A stretch of DNA of 64,000 nt from Parvibaculum sp035325945 (lineage in GTDB: Bacteria; Pseudomonadota; Alphaproteobacteria; Parvibaculales; Parvibaculaceae). The stretch is from assembly GCF_035325945.1 (NCBI RefSeq), contig NZ_DAOKYX010000011.1, positions 1-64,000 of the forward strand. Reading direction: 5' to 3'. The notes under the pieces are model-generated. The model ran no database searches, was not told the DNA's origin, and worked only from the letters and a program-made list of their open reading frames with translations. Position numbers and translations under genes: made by a program. Below are positions 17,261 to 26,739 of the stretch, piece after piece. How positions within the stretch are numbered: the stretch's first letter is position 1; the number at the start of each line of letters is the position of its first letter.

Positions 17261-18228
17261 ATGCGCTCGATGCGCGTGCATGAATTGTCGGAGGACATAT
17301 CCGTTCTCCGGCTCGACGATGTGACCTTGCCGCCGGCCGGTCCCGGCGAGGTGCGGCTGAGGCTCAAGGCCTGCGCCGTGAACTTTCCCGACATCCTGAT
17401 GGTGCAGGGGAAATACCAGTTCAAGCCGGAGCTTCCCTTCGCGCCGGGCATGGAAGGAGCGGGCATCGTCGCCGAGGTCGGTCCGGGCGTCACGGCCTTG
17501 AAGCCGGGCGACGAGGTGGTCGCCGGGCTCAGGATCGGTGGCTTCGCCGAGGAAGTGAACATAGCGGCGGAAAACTGCCGGCCGAAGCCGCCGGGCATGA
17601 GCTTCGTCAAGGCGGCGGCCTATCCGGCTGCCTATCTCACCGCCTATGTGGCGCTCGTCATTCGCGGCCAGTTGAAGGCGGGCGAGACGCTCCTCGTGCA
17701 TGGCAGCACGGGCGGCGTCGGCATGGCGGCGGTCGATATCGGCAAGCTCTGGGGCGCGACCGTCATCGCGACCTCGGCCTCGGATGAAAAGCTGAAAGTC
17801 GTGAAGGCGCGCGGCGCCGATCATGTGATCAATGTCACGGGCGGCTTCCGCGAGCGGGTGAAGGAGCTGACCGGCGGCAAGGGCGCTGATGTGATCTATG
17901 ATCCCGTCGGCGGCGACGTCTTCGACGAGAGCGTGCGCTGCATCGCCTGGAACGGCCGTCTCCTGATCATCGGCTTCACCAGCGGCCGCATTCCCTCCGT
18001 GTCGGTCAACATGCCGCTCATCAAGGGCTTCTCGGTCGTCGGCGTGCGGGCGGGCGAATATGGCCGCCGCGATCCCGAGGCCGGAAGGCACAACATCGAG
18101 ACGATCGACCGCCTCGCCGCCGAGGGAAAGATCGACCCTTACGTCTGCGCGACCTTCCCCCTCGAGCGCGCGGTCGATGCCATGCGCATGCTTCAGAACA
18201 GGCAGGCGGTCGGCAAGGTCGTCATCAC
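17261..18228 (+). CDS. NADPH:quinone oxidoreductase family protein (C-terminal end in gap)
   Basis: This medium-chain dehydrogenase/reductase lacks the zinc ligands, like QOR/CAA43093-type enzymes. The first 110 residues form the GroES-like domain (NFPDILMVQGKYQFKPELPFAPG). The Rossmann NADPH site is LLVHGSTGGVGMAAVDIGK, followed by GADHVIN and DVIYDPVGGDVF. Such enzymes reduce quinones or enoyl compounds with NADPH in the cytoplasm. ATG 17261 follows GGGAGAC. The visible frame ends VGKVVI at the gap, which is near the normal C terminus, so only a few residues are probably missing. Confidence 0.9.
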
Positions 18229-18328
18229 NNNNNNNNNNNNNNNNNNNNNNNNNNNNNNNNNNNNNNNNNNNNNNNNNNNNNNNNNNNNNNNNNNNNNNNN
18301 NNNNNNNNNNNNNNNNNNNNNNNNNNNN
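18229..18328. other. Assembly gap (100 N) between convergent gene ends
   Basis: This placeholder gap removes the last codons of both the quinone oxidoreductase gene and the convergent SDR gene. Confidence 0.99.
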
Positions 18329-19197
18329 TCCTTCTCATTGGCACTGCGGATCATGTCGCGCATGCCGGCCCATTCCGCCTCGCTCAGCTTCGAGAGCCGC
18401 GAGAAATTGCCGCCGCTTGCAAGATGCATCGCGCCGTCGATGGCGATGGTCTGGCCGGTCAGATACTCGCAGCCATCCGCCATGAGGAAAGTGGCGAGGT
18501 TCTTCAGTTCGTCCATGCGGCCGACGCGGCCCATGGGGATGCCCTCGCGCGACGTGTCGCCCTCGACCGACTCGCCGGGGCTCAGCCTCTCCCATGCGCC
18601 CTTGGTCGGGAACGGTCCCGGCGCGATCGCGTTGAGGCGGATGCCGTATTCGCCCCACTCGGCGGCGAGCGATTTCGTCATGATGTTGAGCCCGGCCTTC
18701 GACATGGCCGAGGGCACGGTGAAGGGGCTGCCGTTCCAGACCCATGTGGTCAGGATCGAAATGACGCTCGCCGGCACCTTGTCCTCGATCCAGCGCTTGC
18801 CGCAGGCGAGCGTCACATAGAAGGAGCCGTGAAAGACGATGCCCGCAATGGCATCGAAGCCGCGCGGCGAGAGATCCTTCGTCGGGCTGATGAAATTGCC
18901 CGCCGCATTGTTGACGAGGCCGGTGAGCGGTCCGCCATCGGCCCAGATTTCCGCGATCATTTCATCGACGGCGGCTGCGACGCGAATATCGACCGAATGC
19001 GTCTTCACCGAGCCGCCATGCTTGTCCATGAGTTCTCTGGCCGTCTCGTCGAGCACATTCTTGCGGCGCCCGCAGATATAGACCTCGGCGCCGAGCCTCA
19101 GATAGTCCTCCGCCATCTCCTTGCCGAGGCCCGTCCCGCCGCCCGTGACGAGGATGCGCTTGCCCTTGAGAAGCCCGTCGCGAAACATCGAAACCAT
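18329..19197 (-). CDS. SDR family oxidoreductase, 2,4-dienoyl-CoA-reductase-like (C-terminal end in gap)
   Basis: In this short-chain dehydrogenase/reductase the cofactor motif is ILVTGGGTGLGKEM and NNAAGNFI follows. In place of the classical YxxxK the protein has FTVPSAMSKAG, the arrangement found in the 2,4-dienoyl-CoA reductase and trans-2-enoyl-CoA reductase (DECR/PECR) branch. PGPF and GRVGRMDEL are also typical of that branch. The probable role is NADPH-dependent reduction of unsaturated acyl-CoAs formed during degradation of unsaturated fatty acids. The start at 19197 has a strong GGGAGGA site. The frame runs into the gap after RSANEK, close to the usual end. Confidence 0.87.
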
Positions 19198-19298
19198 ATC
19201 GTCCTCCCATATGTTGCGTTGGCGGGAGGATAGCAGCCGGACGGTCCTTCGCCAGCATGCGCGTTATGGGGCGGGGCGGCGGCGAGGTCGCCCCTGCG

Positions 19299-19562
19299 TC
19301 ACTTCTTTTCGACGAGGTAGGTCCAGAGCCGCACGACGAGCCAGATGGGCACGACCACCACCGCGCCGAGCAGGAAATATTTCACCGACCAGTTGATCGC
19401 GTCGAAGCCCATGCGCCAGATGCGCTCCACCGTGTCGAGAAAATCGAGCCAGAGGTCGATCGGTCTGATCCCGAACCAGGCGAGCAGCACGCCGACGACG
19501 ACCGACGCCGCGGCGAGCTTGAGAAGTGTCGGGAGAACGGGGCCGCCGAAAAGCCGATCCAT
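19299..19562 (-). CDS. DUF6460-like small membrane protein
   Basis: This 87-residue protein has two hydrophobic helices, KLAAASVVVGVLLAWFGI (residues 15-32) and YFLLGAVVVVPIWLVVRLW (62-80), separated by an amphipathic stretch LDFLDTVERIWRMGFDAINW. The layout matches the DUF6460 family widespread in Hyphomicrobiales, whose function is unknown. It lies 101 bases upstream of the divergent-side SDR region and downstream of the MscS gene in the same orientation. No catalytic residues are apparent. Confidence 0.75.
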   Translation of the reverse strand: MDRLFGGPVLPTLLKLAAASVVVGVLLAWFGIRPIDLWLDFLDTVERIWRMGFDAINWSVKYFLLGAVVVVPIWLVVRLWTYLVEKK

Positions 19563-19682
19563 GAGCTTGTCCTCCGGGCGCGAATGGGCCGATGCAGCTA
19601 ACCTATCCCATATATTCGGGGAAGAAACGGGGGCATCGGACCTCCGGCGGGTCCGGGCGCGCCGCCGTCCCTGAGATCCCGC

Positions 19683-20570
19683 CTAGCTGCGCGACGTTCC
19701 GCCGGGCTTCAGCGCCTGCGCCGCGCCTGCTTCCTGGGGATTGTGAACCGTCTGCGTGGGATAGGGGATGGTGATGCCCTCCCTGTCGAAGCGCTCCTTC
19801 ACGGCGCGGGTGAGGTCGAATTTGACCGGCCAGTAATCCGCAGTGCACGTCCAGACCCGCAGCAGCATGTCGACCGAGCTTTGCCCGAGCGCATTGACCG
19901 CGATGAGGGGCTCGGGCTCGGCAAGCACGCGCTTGTCGGCGGCGATGACGTCGCGCATGGCGGCCATCGCCGCGCCGATATCGTCGTCGTAGGAAATGCC
20001 GAAGATGAGGTCGATCCGGCGCGTTGGATGGTGGCTGAAATTCTTTACCGCCTGCCCCCACACGCTCGCATTGGGAACGATGATCTGCACATTGTCGGAG
20101 GTGGCGAGTTCCGTCGTGAAGAGCGTGAGTTCCTTCACCGTGCCCGCGACGCCGCCGATCTCGACATACTGGCCGGCCCGGAACGGGCGGAAGATGAGCA
20201 GCATCACGCCCGCCGCGACATTGGAGAGCGTTCCCTGCAGCGCGAGGCCGACGGCAAGGCCGGCGGCGCCCAGCATGGCGATGAGGCTCGTCGTCTGGAC
20301 GCCGAACTTTGCCAGCACGGCGAGGATGGTGAAGGCGAGCACCGCGTAGCGGGCGAGGCTGCCGAAAAATCCCTGAAGCGTCGCGTCGATGAGGGGCGTG
20401 CGCCGAAGTGCTGCCACCGTCCACTGATACGCCTTGCCCGAGAACCAGAGCCCGGCGACGAAGATGAACAGGGCCGAGGCGAAGTTGACCCCATGTTCGA
20501 CGAGATAGGGGAAGAAGGCATTCAATTCCATGACCATGTCGGGAGGCAATTGGGGGGAAATAGAATTCAC
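19683..20570 (-). CDS. Mechanosensitive ion channel, MscS family
   Basis: This 295-residue small-conductance channel has TM1 and TM2 in residues 20-90 and the pore helix TM3 AMLGAAGLAVGLALQGTLSNVAAG, with the Gly/Ala packing typical of MscS. The beta domain GQYVEIGGVAGTVKELTLF and the conserved VPNASVWGQAVKNFS follow. The protein opens on membrane tension to release solutes during osmotic downshock. I chose the GTG at 20570, which has AGGAGA ten bases upstream; ATGs at 20537 and 20531 are alternatives without a ribosome site. Confidence 0.9.
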   Translation of the reverse strand: MNSISPQLPPDMVMELNAFFPYLVEHGVNFASALFIFVAGLWFSGKAYQWTVAALRRTPLIDATLQGFFGSLARYAVLAFTILAVLAKFGVQTTSLIAMLGAAGLAVGLALQGTLSNVAAGVMLLIFRPFRAGQYVEIGGVAGTVKELTLFTTELATSDNVQIIVPNASVWGQAVKNFSHHPTRRIDLIFGISYDDDIGAAMAAMRDVIAADKRVLAEPEPLIAVNALGQSSVDMLLRVWTCTADYWPVKFDLTRAVKERFDREGITIPYPTQTVHNPQEAGAAQALKPGGTSRS

Positions 20571-20729
20571 GCGCGTACAGTCTCCTGATCGGGCTCCTGA
20601 ATGGGGCCGCCCTGCCCGACAGGGAAGCGGCCCGGCCTGCCTCGGCCCTTTGGCGCAGTTTCCCATTTTCAGCCGCCAAGGGAAACGTGCTTGATGCGGC
20701 GGGCGGGAGGCGGACGCTATAGTCGCCCG

Positions 20730-23303
20730 ATGAAGCGACATGCGATTGGAGCGCCCGGTCCCGGCCATCCCCGAGAAGAGCCCGGCCACCCGCCTCTCCC
20801 GGCACGTTTCGAGCAGTGGTTCGCCGCGCGCGGCTGGACGCCGCGCCCGCATCAGCTCGCGCTGATGGAACTCGCCCGGCAGGGCAGGTCGGTTCTGCTC
20901 ATCGCGCCGACTGGCGCGGGCAAGACCCTGGCCGGGTTTCTGCCGAGCCTCGTCGAGCTTTCCGCGCTGAAGGAGCGAAGGGGCGGGCTGCACACGCTCT
21001 ATATCTCGCCCCTGAAGGCGCTTGCGGTCGACGTGAAGCGCAATCTCGAAACGCCTGTCGCTGAAATGGGCCTCGGCATCGCCATCGAGACGCGCACCGG
21101 CGACACGCCCTCCAATCGCCGCCAGCGCCAGCGCCGCGAGCCGCCCGACATTCTGATGACGACGCCGGAGCAACTGGCGCTCCTCCTCTCCTATCCCGAT
21201 GCGGCGGAAATGTTCGGCGGGCTCGCCTGCGTCGTGCTCGACGAATTGCATGCGCTGGCGAATTCGAAGCGCGGCGATCTCCTGTCGCTCGATCTTGCGC
21301 GCCTCTCCCGGCTCGCTCCGGGCCTGCGCCGTGTGGGACTGTCTGCGACCGTCGCCGAGCCCGAAGAATTGCGCCGCTATCTCATGCCGCAGCCAGCGGG
21401 GGCGGAGGCGCTGAGCGAGATCGTCGTCGCGCCACCCGGCGCCCGGCCCGAGATCGGCATACTCGTGCCCGAAGGGCCGGAGGATGGGAGCGACGGGCAA
21501 GACCGCATTCCCTGGTCGGGTCACTCGGCGCGCCACGCCCTGCCGCTCGTCTATGACGCAATCAGGAAGAACAGGACCACGCTTGTCTTCGTCAACACAC
21601 GTAGCCAGGCCGAATTCGCCTTTCAGGAGCTTTGGCGGCTGAACGAGGACGGGCTTGCCATCGCCCTTCATCACGGCTCGCTCTCGCCCGAGCAGCGGCG
21701 CAAGGTCGAGGCCGCCATGGCGGCAGGCAGCTTGCGCGCCGTGGTTTGCACCTCGACGCTCGATCTCGGCATCGATTGGGGCGAGGTCGATCTCGTCGTC
21801 TGCCTCGGCGCGCCGAAAGGGGCGAGCCGCCTCGCGCAGCGGATCGGCCGCGCCAACCACCGCCTCGACGAGCCGAGCCGGGCGCTGCTTGTGCCCGCCA
21901 ACCGTTTCGAGGTGCTCGAATGCGAGGCCGCGCGCGTCGCGACCATCGAAGGCGCGCAGGATGGGCGCATCCGCCGGGAAGGCGCGCTCGACGTGCTCGC
22001 GCAGCATGTTCTCGGCCGCGCCTGCGCGGAGCCCTTCGATCCGGCGGAGCTTTACGACGAGGTGCGCGAGGCCGCGCCCTATCGTCACCTCTCGCGCAAG
22101 GATTTCGACGATGTCGTCGGCTTCGTCGCGACGGGCGGCTATGCGCTCAGGACCTATGATCGCTATGCGCGGCTGCGGCCCAATGCGCCGATGAAGGGCG
22201 ACATGCGCTTGAGGCCAGCATCGCCCCGTGTCGTGCAGCAATATCGCATGAATGTCGGCACCATTGTCGAAGCGCCGATGGTGAAGGTGCGGCTCATCCG
22301 GCAGGGGCGGCGGCCGCGAAGCGCCTATGGGGGACATGTGCTGGGCGAGGTCGAGGAATATTTCGTCGATCAGCTCGTGCTGGGGGACACATTCCTCTTC
22401 GCAGGTCACCTGCTGCGCTTCGAGGGGCTGGGCGAAACGGAAGCCCTCGTCACCCGCGCCGAAGGCGGCGATCCGATGATCCCTTCCTATTATGGCGGCA
22501 AGTTTCCCCTATCGACCTTTCTCGCCGGTCGCGTGCGGCACATGCTTGCGCATCGCGAGGAACAGCAATATCTGCCGGCGCAGGTGAAGGAATGGCTGCG
22601 GATGCAGGAGTGGCGTTCCCTTCTACCGAATGAGGGCGAACTTCTGGTCGAGACGTTTCCGCGCGGCGACAGGTTCTATCTCGTTTGCTATCCGTTCGAG
22701 GGCCGCCTCGCGCATCAGACGCTCGGCATGCTGCTCACGCGCAGGCTCGATCGCGCGGGCGTGCGGCCCATGGGTTTCATCGCCTCGGAATATGCGCTCG
22801 CCATCTGGTCGCTGCGCGATGTGGGTCTCATGGCCGAGCATGGCGCCTTGCCGCTCTCGCGCCTCCTGGATGAGGACATGCTGGGCGACGATCTCGAAAG
22901 CTGGCTTGCGGAATCGAACCTTCTGAAGCGCACCTTCCGCGATTGCGCGATCATCGCCGGGCTCATCGAGCGGCGCTATCCCGGTCAGGAGAAGACGGGC
23001 AGGCAGGTGACCTTCACCTCCGACCTCATCTACAATGTGCTGCGCGAGCATGAACCCGATCACATACTGTTGCGCGCGACCTGGAACGACGCGGCGGCGG
23101 GCCTTCTCGATGTCGCGCGCGTCGGCGACATGCTGAGGCGCATCCGGGGAAAGATCGTGCTGAAGAGGCTCGACCGCGTTTCGCCGCTTGCCGTGCCGGT
23201 GCTGCTCGACATCGGCAAGGAGCGCATCGACGGCGAGGCGAGCGAGGCGCTGCTCCACGAGGCGGCGGACAAGCTCATCGAAGAGGCGACACGTCTTGTT
23301 TGA
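20730..23303 (+). CDS. Ligase-associated DNA damage response DEXH-box helicase (Lhr-like)
   Basis: In this 857-residue superfamily 2 helicase of the Lhr branch the motifs are Q-region RPHQLALMELA, Walker A APTGAGKT, motif Ia ISPLKALAVDV, TTPEQLALLLSYPDA, DELHALANSKRGDLL, SATV, and motif VI QRIGRANHRLDEPSRALL. Length and neighbour fit TIGR04121, the helicase found with an ATP-dependent DNA ligase, an exonuclease and a metallophosphoesterase in many alphaproteobacteria. Only the phosphoesterase is present here, four bases downstream. The role is presumably 3'-5' unwinding in a repair pathway. The ATG at 20730 is the first that leaves a normal N terminus. Confidence 0.92.
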   Translation: MKRHAIGAPGPGHPREEPGHPPLPARFEQWFAARGWTPRPHQLALMELARQGRSVLLIAPTGAGKTLAGFLPSLVELSALKERRGGLHTLYISPLKALAVDVKRNLETPVAEMGLGIAIETRTGDTPSNRRQRQRREPPDILMTTPEQLALLLSYPDAAEMFGGLACVVLDELHALANSKRGDLLSLDLARLSRLAPGLRRVGLSATVAEPEELRRYLMPQPAGAEALSEIVVAPPGARPEIGILVPEGPEDGSDGQDRIPWSGHSARHALPLVYDAIRKNRTTLVFVNTRSQAEFAFQELWRLNEDGLAIALHHGSLSPEQRRKVEAAMAAGSLRAVVCTSTLDLGIDWGEVDLVVCLGAPKGASRLAQRIGRANHRLDEPSRALLVPANRFEVLECEAARVATIEGAQDGRIRREGALDVLAQHVLGRACAEPFDPAELYDEVREAAPYRHLSRKDFDDVVGFVATGGYALRTYDRYARLRPNAPMKGDMRLRPASPRVVQQYRMNVGTIVEAPMVKVRLIRQGRRPRSAYGGHVLGEVEEYFVDQLVLGDTFLFAGHLLRFEGLGETEALVTRAEGGDPMIPSYYGGKFPLSTFLAGRVRHMLAHREEQQYLPAQVKEWLRMQEWRSLLPNEGELLVETFPRGDRFYLVCYPFEGRLAHQTLGMLLTRRLDRAGVRPMGFIASEYALAIWSLRDVGLMAEHGALPLSRLLDEDMLGDDLESWLAESNLLKRTFRDCAIIAGLIERRYPGQEKTGRQVTFTSDLIYNVLREHEPDHILLRATWNDAAAGLLDVARVGDMLRRIRGKIVLKRLDRVSPLAVPVLLDIGKERIDGEASEALLHEAADKLIEEATRLV

Positions 23304-23307
23304 GGGC

Positions 23308-24018
23308 ATGGAAAAGGCGAGGGACGAGCACCTTCATGCGGCGCCCGCCCTGCGCGTCTGCGGCGCGGACCTCATCGTGCTGCCCGAGGGCGCGGTCTGG
23401 TGGGCGGCGGAACGCATGCTCGTCGTGGCCGATCTACACCTCGAAAAAGGGTCCGCCTTCGCCGCCAGAGGAATTGCGCTTCCACCTTACGATACGCGCG
23501 CGACGCTTTCCCGCCTCGAAGCGCTGATGGAGCGGCTTCGTCCTTCGCGCCTCGTCGCGCTTGGCGACAGCTTCCATGATGGCGAGGCCGAGGCGCGCAT
23601 GGGGGAGGAGGATGCCGCCATGCTCGCGCGGCTGACGCGCCGCGCGGACTGGATCTGGATCGCGGGCAATCACGATCCCCGGCCCTCGCGGAAGTTCGGC
23701 GGCATTGTACGGGAAGAACTGCGCGCGGGCCCGCTCACCTTTCGCCATGAGCCGCAGCCCGCGCCCGCCACGGGCGAGATCGCGGGGCATCTCCATCCAT
23801 GCGCGGCGGTGCGCGTGCGCGGGCGGCGCCTGCGCCGTCGCTGCGTCGCCTCCGATGGCGCGCGGGCGATCCTGCCCGCCTTCGGCGCCTATGCGGGCGG
23901 GCTCAATGTGCTTGACGGGGCTTACGAGCCACTCTTTCCGTCAGCGGTCTTCCATGCCTGGATGATGGGCGCGCGCACCGTCGTTCCCGTTGCCGCCCAT
24001 CGCCTCGAAGGCGATTAG
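23308..24018 (+). CDS. pdeM: Ligase-associated DNA damage response endonuclease PdeM
   Basis: This 236-residue calcineurin-like metallophosphoesterase has all metal-binding motifs in order: DLHLEKG, GDSFHDGEA, AGNHDPRPS and GEIAGHLHP. It matches the TIGR04123 group, encoded next to the Lhr-like helicase and, in other genomes, an ATP-dependent ligase and nuclease. It follows the helicase stop after four bases, so the two are cotranscribed. The predicted action is hydrolysis of a phosphodiester at a DNA end or damage site using two metals; the exact substrate is unproven. Its 3' end overlaps the convergent ccdA gene by four bases. Confidence 0.92.
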   Translation: MEKARDEHLHAAPALRVCGADLIVLPEGAVWWAAERMLVVADLHLEKGSAFAARGIALPPYDTRATLSRLEALMERLRPSRLVALGDSFHDGEAEARMGEEDAAMLARLTRRADWIWIAGNHDPRPSRKFGGIVREELRAGPLTFRHEPQPAPATGEIAGHLHPCAAVRVRGRRLRRRCVASDGARAILPAFGAYAGGLNVLDGAYEPLFPSAVFHAWMMGARTVVPVAAHRLEGD

Positions 24019-24794
24019 CCGAGGCGGCCGAGGATCGGGAAATTGGTGATGAGGAAGATCGCGATCTGCTCGAAGGAGCCGAGCGCCATCAGAAGTCCCG
24101 TTCCGGCGAGCAGCACGCCCGACGCGATCTCGATCTTGCGCATATGGCGGCGGATGCGGCTGGCGAAAGCGAGAAAGCCGCGCACGGCGAAGGCCGCCGC
24201 GAGAAACGGAATGCCGAGCCCGAGCGAATAGGTGGCGAGGAGAAGCACACCTGCTTGCAAGCTTTGCTGCGACGCGGCGATGGCGAGGATCGTTGCGAGA
24301 ATGGGGCCGATGCAGGGCGTCCAGCCGAAGGCGAAGGCAAGCCCGATCACATAGGGGCTCAGAAACTGCATCCACAGGCTTTTCGTGACGTCGCCGATCT
24401 GGTCCGGCTGGAAGCGCGCCTCGCGATTGAGAAAGGCGATGCGCAGAAGCCCCATATAGTGAAGGCCGAAAACGATGATGATGACGCCTGCGATGCGGCC
24501 GAGAATATCCTTGTGCGAAAGGATGATCGGGCTGATCGCCGAGGCGCTGGCGCCGAGCGCCACGAAGACGGTGCTGAAGCCGAGAACGAAGCCGACAGCG
24601 CCGAGTGCGACGCGGCGCGTCAGCCCCTCCGAGCCGAGAGCGGCGCCCTTCGCGTTCTCGCGCGTCAGCTCCTCGAAGGATGTGCCGGCGATGAAGCAGA
24701 GATAGGCCGGCACGAGCGGCAGCACGCAAGGCGAAAGGAAACTCAGAAGCCCACCGGCCGCGGCCGCGAAATAGGAGATGCTGAGATCGGTCAT
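24015..24794 (-). CDS. ccdA: Cytochrome c biogenesis / thiol transporter CcdA
   Basis: The 259-residue polytopic membrane protein has about six helices and two redox cysteines in the diagnostic contexts FLSPCVLPLVPAYLCF (TM1) and FGWTPCIGPILA (TM4). CcdA carries reducing equivalents from cytoplasmic thioredoxin to periplasmic thiol proteins, for example for cytochrome c haem attachment. The short form without DsbD periplasmic domains is as expected. No ccm genes are nearby. The next upstream genes in the same direction encode TIGR02186 and TauE/SafE proteins, which may share a redox or sulphur role. Confidence 0.93.
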   Translation of the reverse strand: MTDLSISYFAAAAGGLLSFLSPCVLPLVPAYLCFIAGTSFEELTRENAKGAALGSEGLTRRVALGAVGFVLGFSTVFVALGASASAISPIILSHKDILGRIAGVIIIVFGLHYMGLLRIAFLNREARFQPDQIGDVTKSLWMQFLSPYVIGLAFAFGWTPCIGPILATILAIAASQQSLQAGVLLLATYSLGLGIPFLAAAFAVRGFLAFASRIRRHMRKIEIASGVLLAGTGLLMALGSFEQIAIFLITNFPILGRLG

Positions 24795-24902
24795 CGGTCG
24801 GGTCCGTCAAACGCTTGCGTCGGGATTGCCGGAGGGCAGGGGAAAATGGCGGTGTGGCGCCGGAAACGCACTCTAGCCATGATGGCCGGCCCGCACCATG
24901 CG

Positions 24903-25715
24903 TCACCTTTCCCTCAGCACCGCCGAAGCGAGCCAGCCGGCAAGCGCGGCGCCGATCACGGCGACGAGGCCGTAAAAGAGCGGCCGCGTGTGGGCGAGGC
25001 GATAGATGAAACGTTCGAGCCCGCCCTTGTCGATATAGAGCGGGGAGGCGATGGCATCGACGACCTCGCCGTCGCGGATGAGATAGACCGTCGCCGTATA
25101 GAGCCCGACCGGCACGGTTGCGGGAATTTCGAGCGTGGCGCGGAAGAGCGTCTGCCCGAGAAAGGTCACGCCTCCCGGATCGCTGATATAGAGCCGATCG
25201 CGCTTCTTGTTGCGGATGAGCGCCTTGACGAAGGTCTGCACGTCTTCGGGCGGAAGGATTTCCGCACTTCCATCCATCGCCTGCGCCGACGGCGGACCGA
25301 AATCGACATTCTCGACCCCGATCTGCTCGCGCTTCAGCACCTCGGCGCCAGCCGTCACTTCGAGCGGCCGCGTGCTCGCAACCGCGTAGTAGCCGGGCAC
25401 TCTGGGAAATGTGATCGAGTCGTGATTGACCCAGATGCCCGCGAGGCGCGCCTTGCGCCGCACCGTCATCGCGCGCTGGGGGCCTGACACCACGACCACG
25501 ATGTCGCGGGCGAGGCCGCGTGTCTCCGGCGCGTTCGCCTCGACGGCGCCGAAGAGGAGGATCTGCGTGCCCGTGAAATTGGAGTGGATCGAAATCTTGT
25601 GCGAGGAGAGATCCGTGACGAGTTGATCCGCTTTCGCCCGCGCACCGGCGAATAGGCAGACCGCGAGCACGATCGGAACGAGCAGGGTTGCGATATGGTG
25701 CGGACGGGACATCAT
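24903..25715 (-). CDS. TIGR02186 family membrane-anchored periplasmic protein
   Basis: This 270-residue protein has an N-terminal signal peptide (cleavage near ARAKA-D), an Ig-like or beta-rich periplasmic body (SIHSNFTGTQILLFGAV and VYLIRDGEVV), and one C-terminal transmembrane helix (PLFYGLVAVIGAALAGWLAS). It matches TIGR02186, a family confined to alphaproteobacteria and nearly always encoded next to a TauE/SafE permease. Here it overlaps that gene by four bases. Together they may form an exporter with a periplasmic partner; the substrate is unknown. Confidence 0.87.
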   Translation of the reverse strand: MMSRPHHIATLLVPIVLAVCLFAGARAKADQLVTDLSSHKISIHSNFTGTQILLFGAVEANAPETRGLARDIVVVVSGPQRAMTVRRKARLAGIWVNHDSITFPRVPGYYAVASTRPLEVTAGAEVLKREQIGVENVDFGPPSAQAMDGSAEILPPEDVQTFVKALIRNKKRDRLYISDPGGVTFLGQTLFRATLEIPATVPVGLYTATVYLIRDGEVVDAIASPLYIDKGGLERFIYRLAHTRPLFYGLVAVIGAALAGWLASAVLRER

Positions 25716-26638
25716 GAATGTGGCGCCACATCGACAACGGAATAAAGATCGGGCGGCGTCGTCACGAGATCCCAGCCGAGCCTCATGCCCATGAGAAGCA
25801 CGATGCCCGCAAGGAGCGCGCGCAGATGCTCGCCCCTGAGGCGCGCGGCCGTGCGCACGCCATATTGCGCACCCACCACCGCGCCGACGACGAGAAGCAG
25901 CGCCAGCATCGCATCGACCGCCTGGTTCTCGACCGCATGCATGACGCCTGTGATCGCGGTCACGAAGACGATCTGGAAGAGCGATGTGCCGATGACCATC
26001 ATGGTCGGCATCCGCAAGAGATAGATCATCGCCGGGATGATGATGAAGCCGCCTCCGACGCCCATGATCGCCGAGAGCATGCCGACGAAGAAGCCGATGA
26101 GCACGGGCGGGATCACGCTGATATAGAGCTTCGAGCGCCGGAAGCGCATCTTGAAGGGCAGGCCGTGGATCCAGCTATGGTGCCCGCCTTGCCCCGTGGC
26201 TGGCGCATCGCCACGCCGCGCCGCAATCATGGCCCGCAGGCTTTCCGCCATCATCATCGCGCCGATGATGGAGAGGAAAACGACATAGACGACCGAGATT
26301 GTGAGGTCGATCTGCCCGATCTCCTTGAGCAGCCTGAAAAGAAAGATGCCGAAGACGGAGCCGACGATGCCGCCCGCAAGCAGCACGCCGCCCATCTTGA
26401 AGTCGATGGTGCCGCGCCGCCAATGAGCGAGCGCGCCGGTCACGGAGGAAGCGACGACCTGCGTCGACTGCGTGCCGACCGCGACCGCGGGCGGGATGCC
26501 GAGAAAGATCAGAAGCGGCGTCATCAGGAAGCCGCCGCCGACGCCGAACATGCCCGAGAGGAAGCCGACCGCCCCGCCCATGGCGAGGATCAGCAGCGCA
26601 TTGATCGGAAGTTCGGCGATCGGCAGGTAGATCTGCAT
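25712..26638 (-). CDS. Sulfite exporter TauE/SafE (TSUP) family permease
   Basis: This 308-residue permease has about eight membrane helices. The two half-repeats carry the TSUP motif: GFLSGMFGVGGGFLMTPLLIFLGIPP in the first half and GMLSAIMGVGGGFIIIPAMIYLL in the second. AVGTQSTQVVASS is also characteristic. Family members move organosulphonates, sulphite, sulphoacetate or related anions. The gene is first in a pair with the TIGR02186 gene, with ATGA-type four-base overlap, and ccdA lies further downstream. No sulphonate degradation genes are seen in this window, so the natural substrate remains open. Confidence 0.9.
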   Translation of the reverse strand: MQIYLPIAELPINALLILAMGGAVGFLSGMFGVGGGFLMTPLLIFLGIPPAVAVGTQSTQVVASSVTGALAHWRRGTIDFKMGGVLLAGGIVGSVFGIFLFRLLKEIGQIDLTISVVYVVFLSIIGAMMMAESLRAMIAARRGDAPATGQGGHHSWIHGLPFKMRFRRSKLYISVIPPVLIGFFVGMLSAIMGVGGGFIIIPAMIYLLRMPTMMVIGTSLFQIVFVTAITGVMHAVENQAVDAMLALLLVVGAVVGAQYGVRTAARLRGEHLRALLAGIVLLMGMRLGWDLVTTPPDLYSVVDVAPHS

Positions 26639-26739
26639 GCGGCCTGGGCTCCGGCGGCGGTCGCGCCGCCCGTTCTGTCCGCGGAAGCATCGAAACGGGC
26701 AGGCACGCCGCCGTTACGATGCCTCGGGCGCGGAGGCCC

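Noticed and set aside
18700..18760. Apparent loss of the catalytic YxxxK motif in the SDR at 18329-19197
   Set aside because: The PSAMSKAG form is normal for the dienoyl-CoA/enoyl-CoA reductase branch, so this is not a defect.
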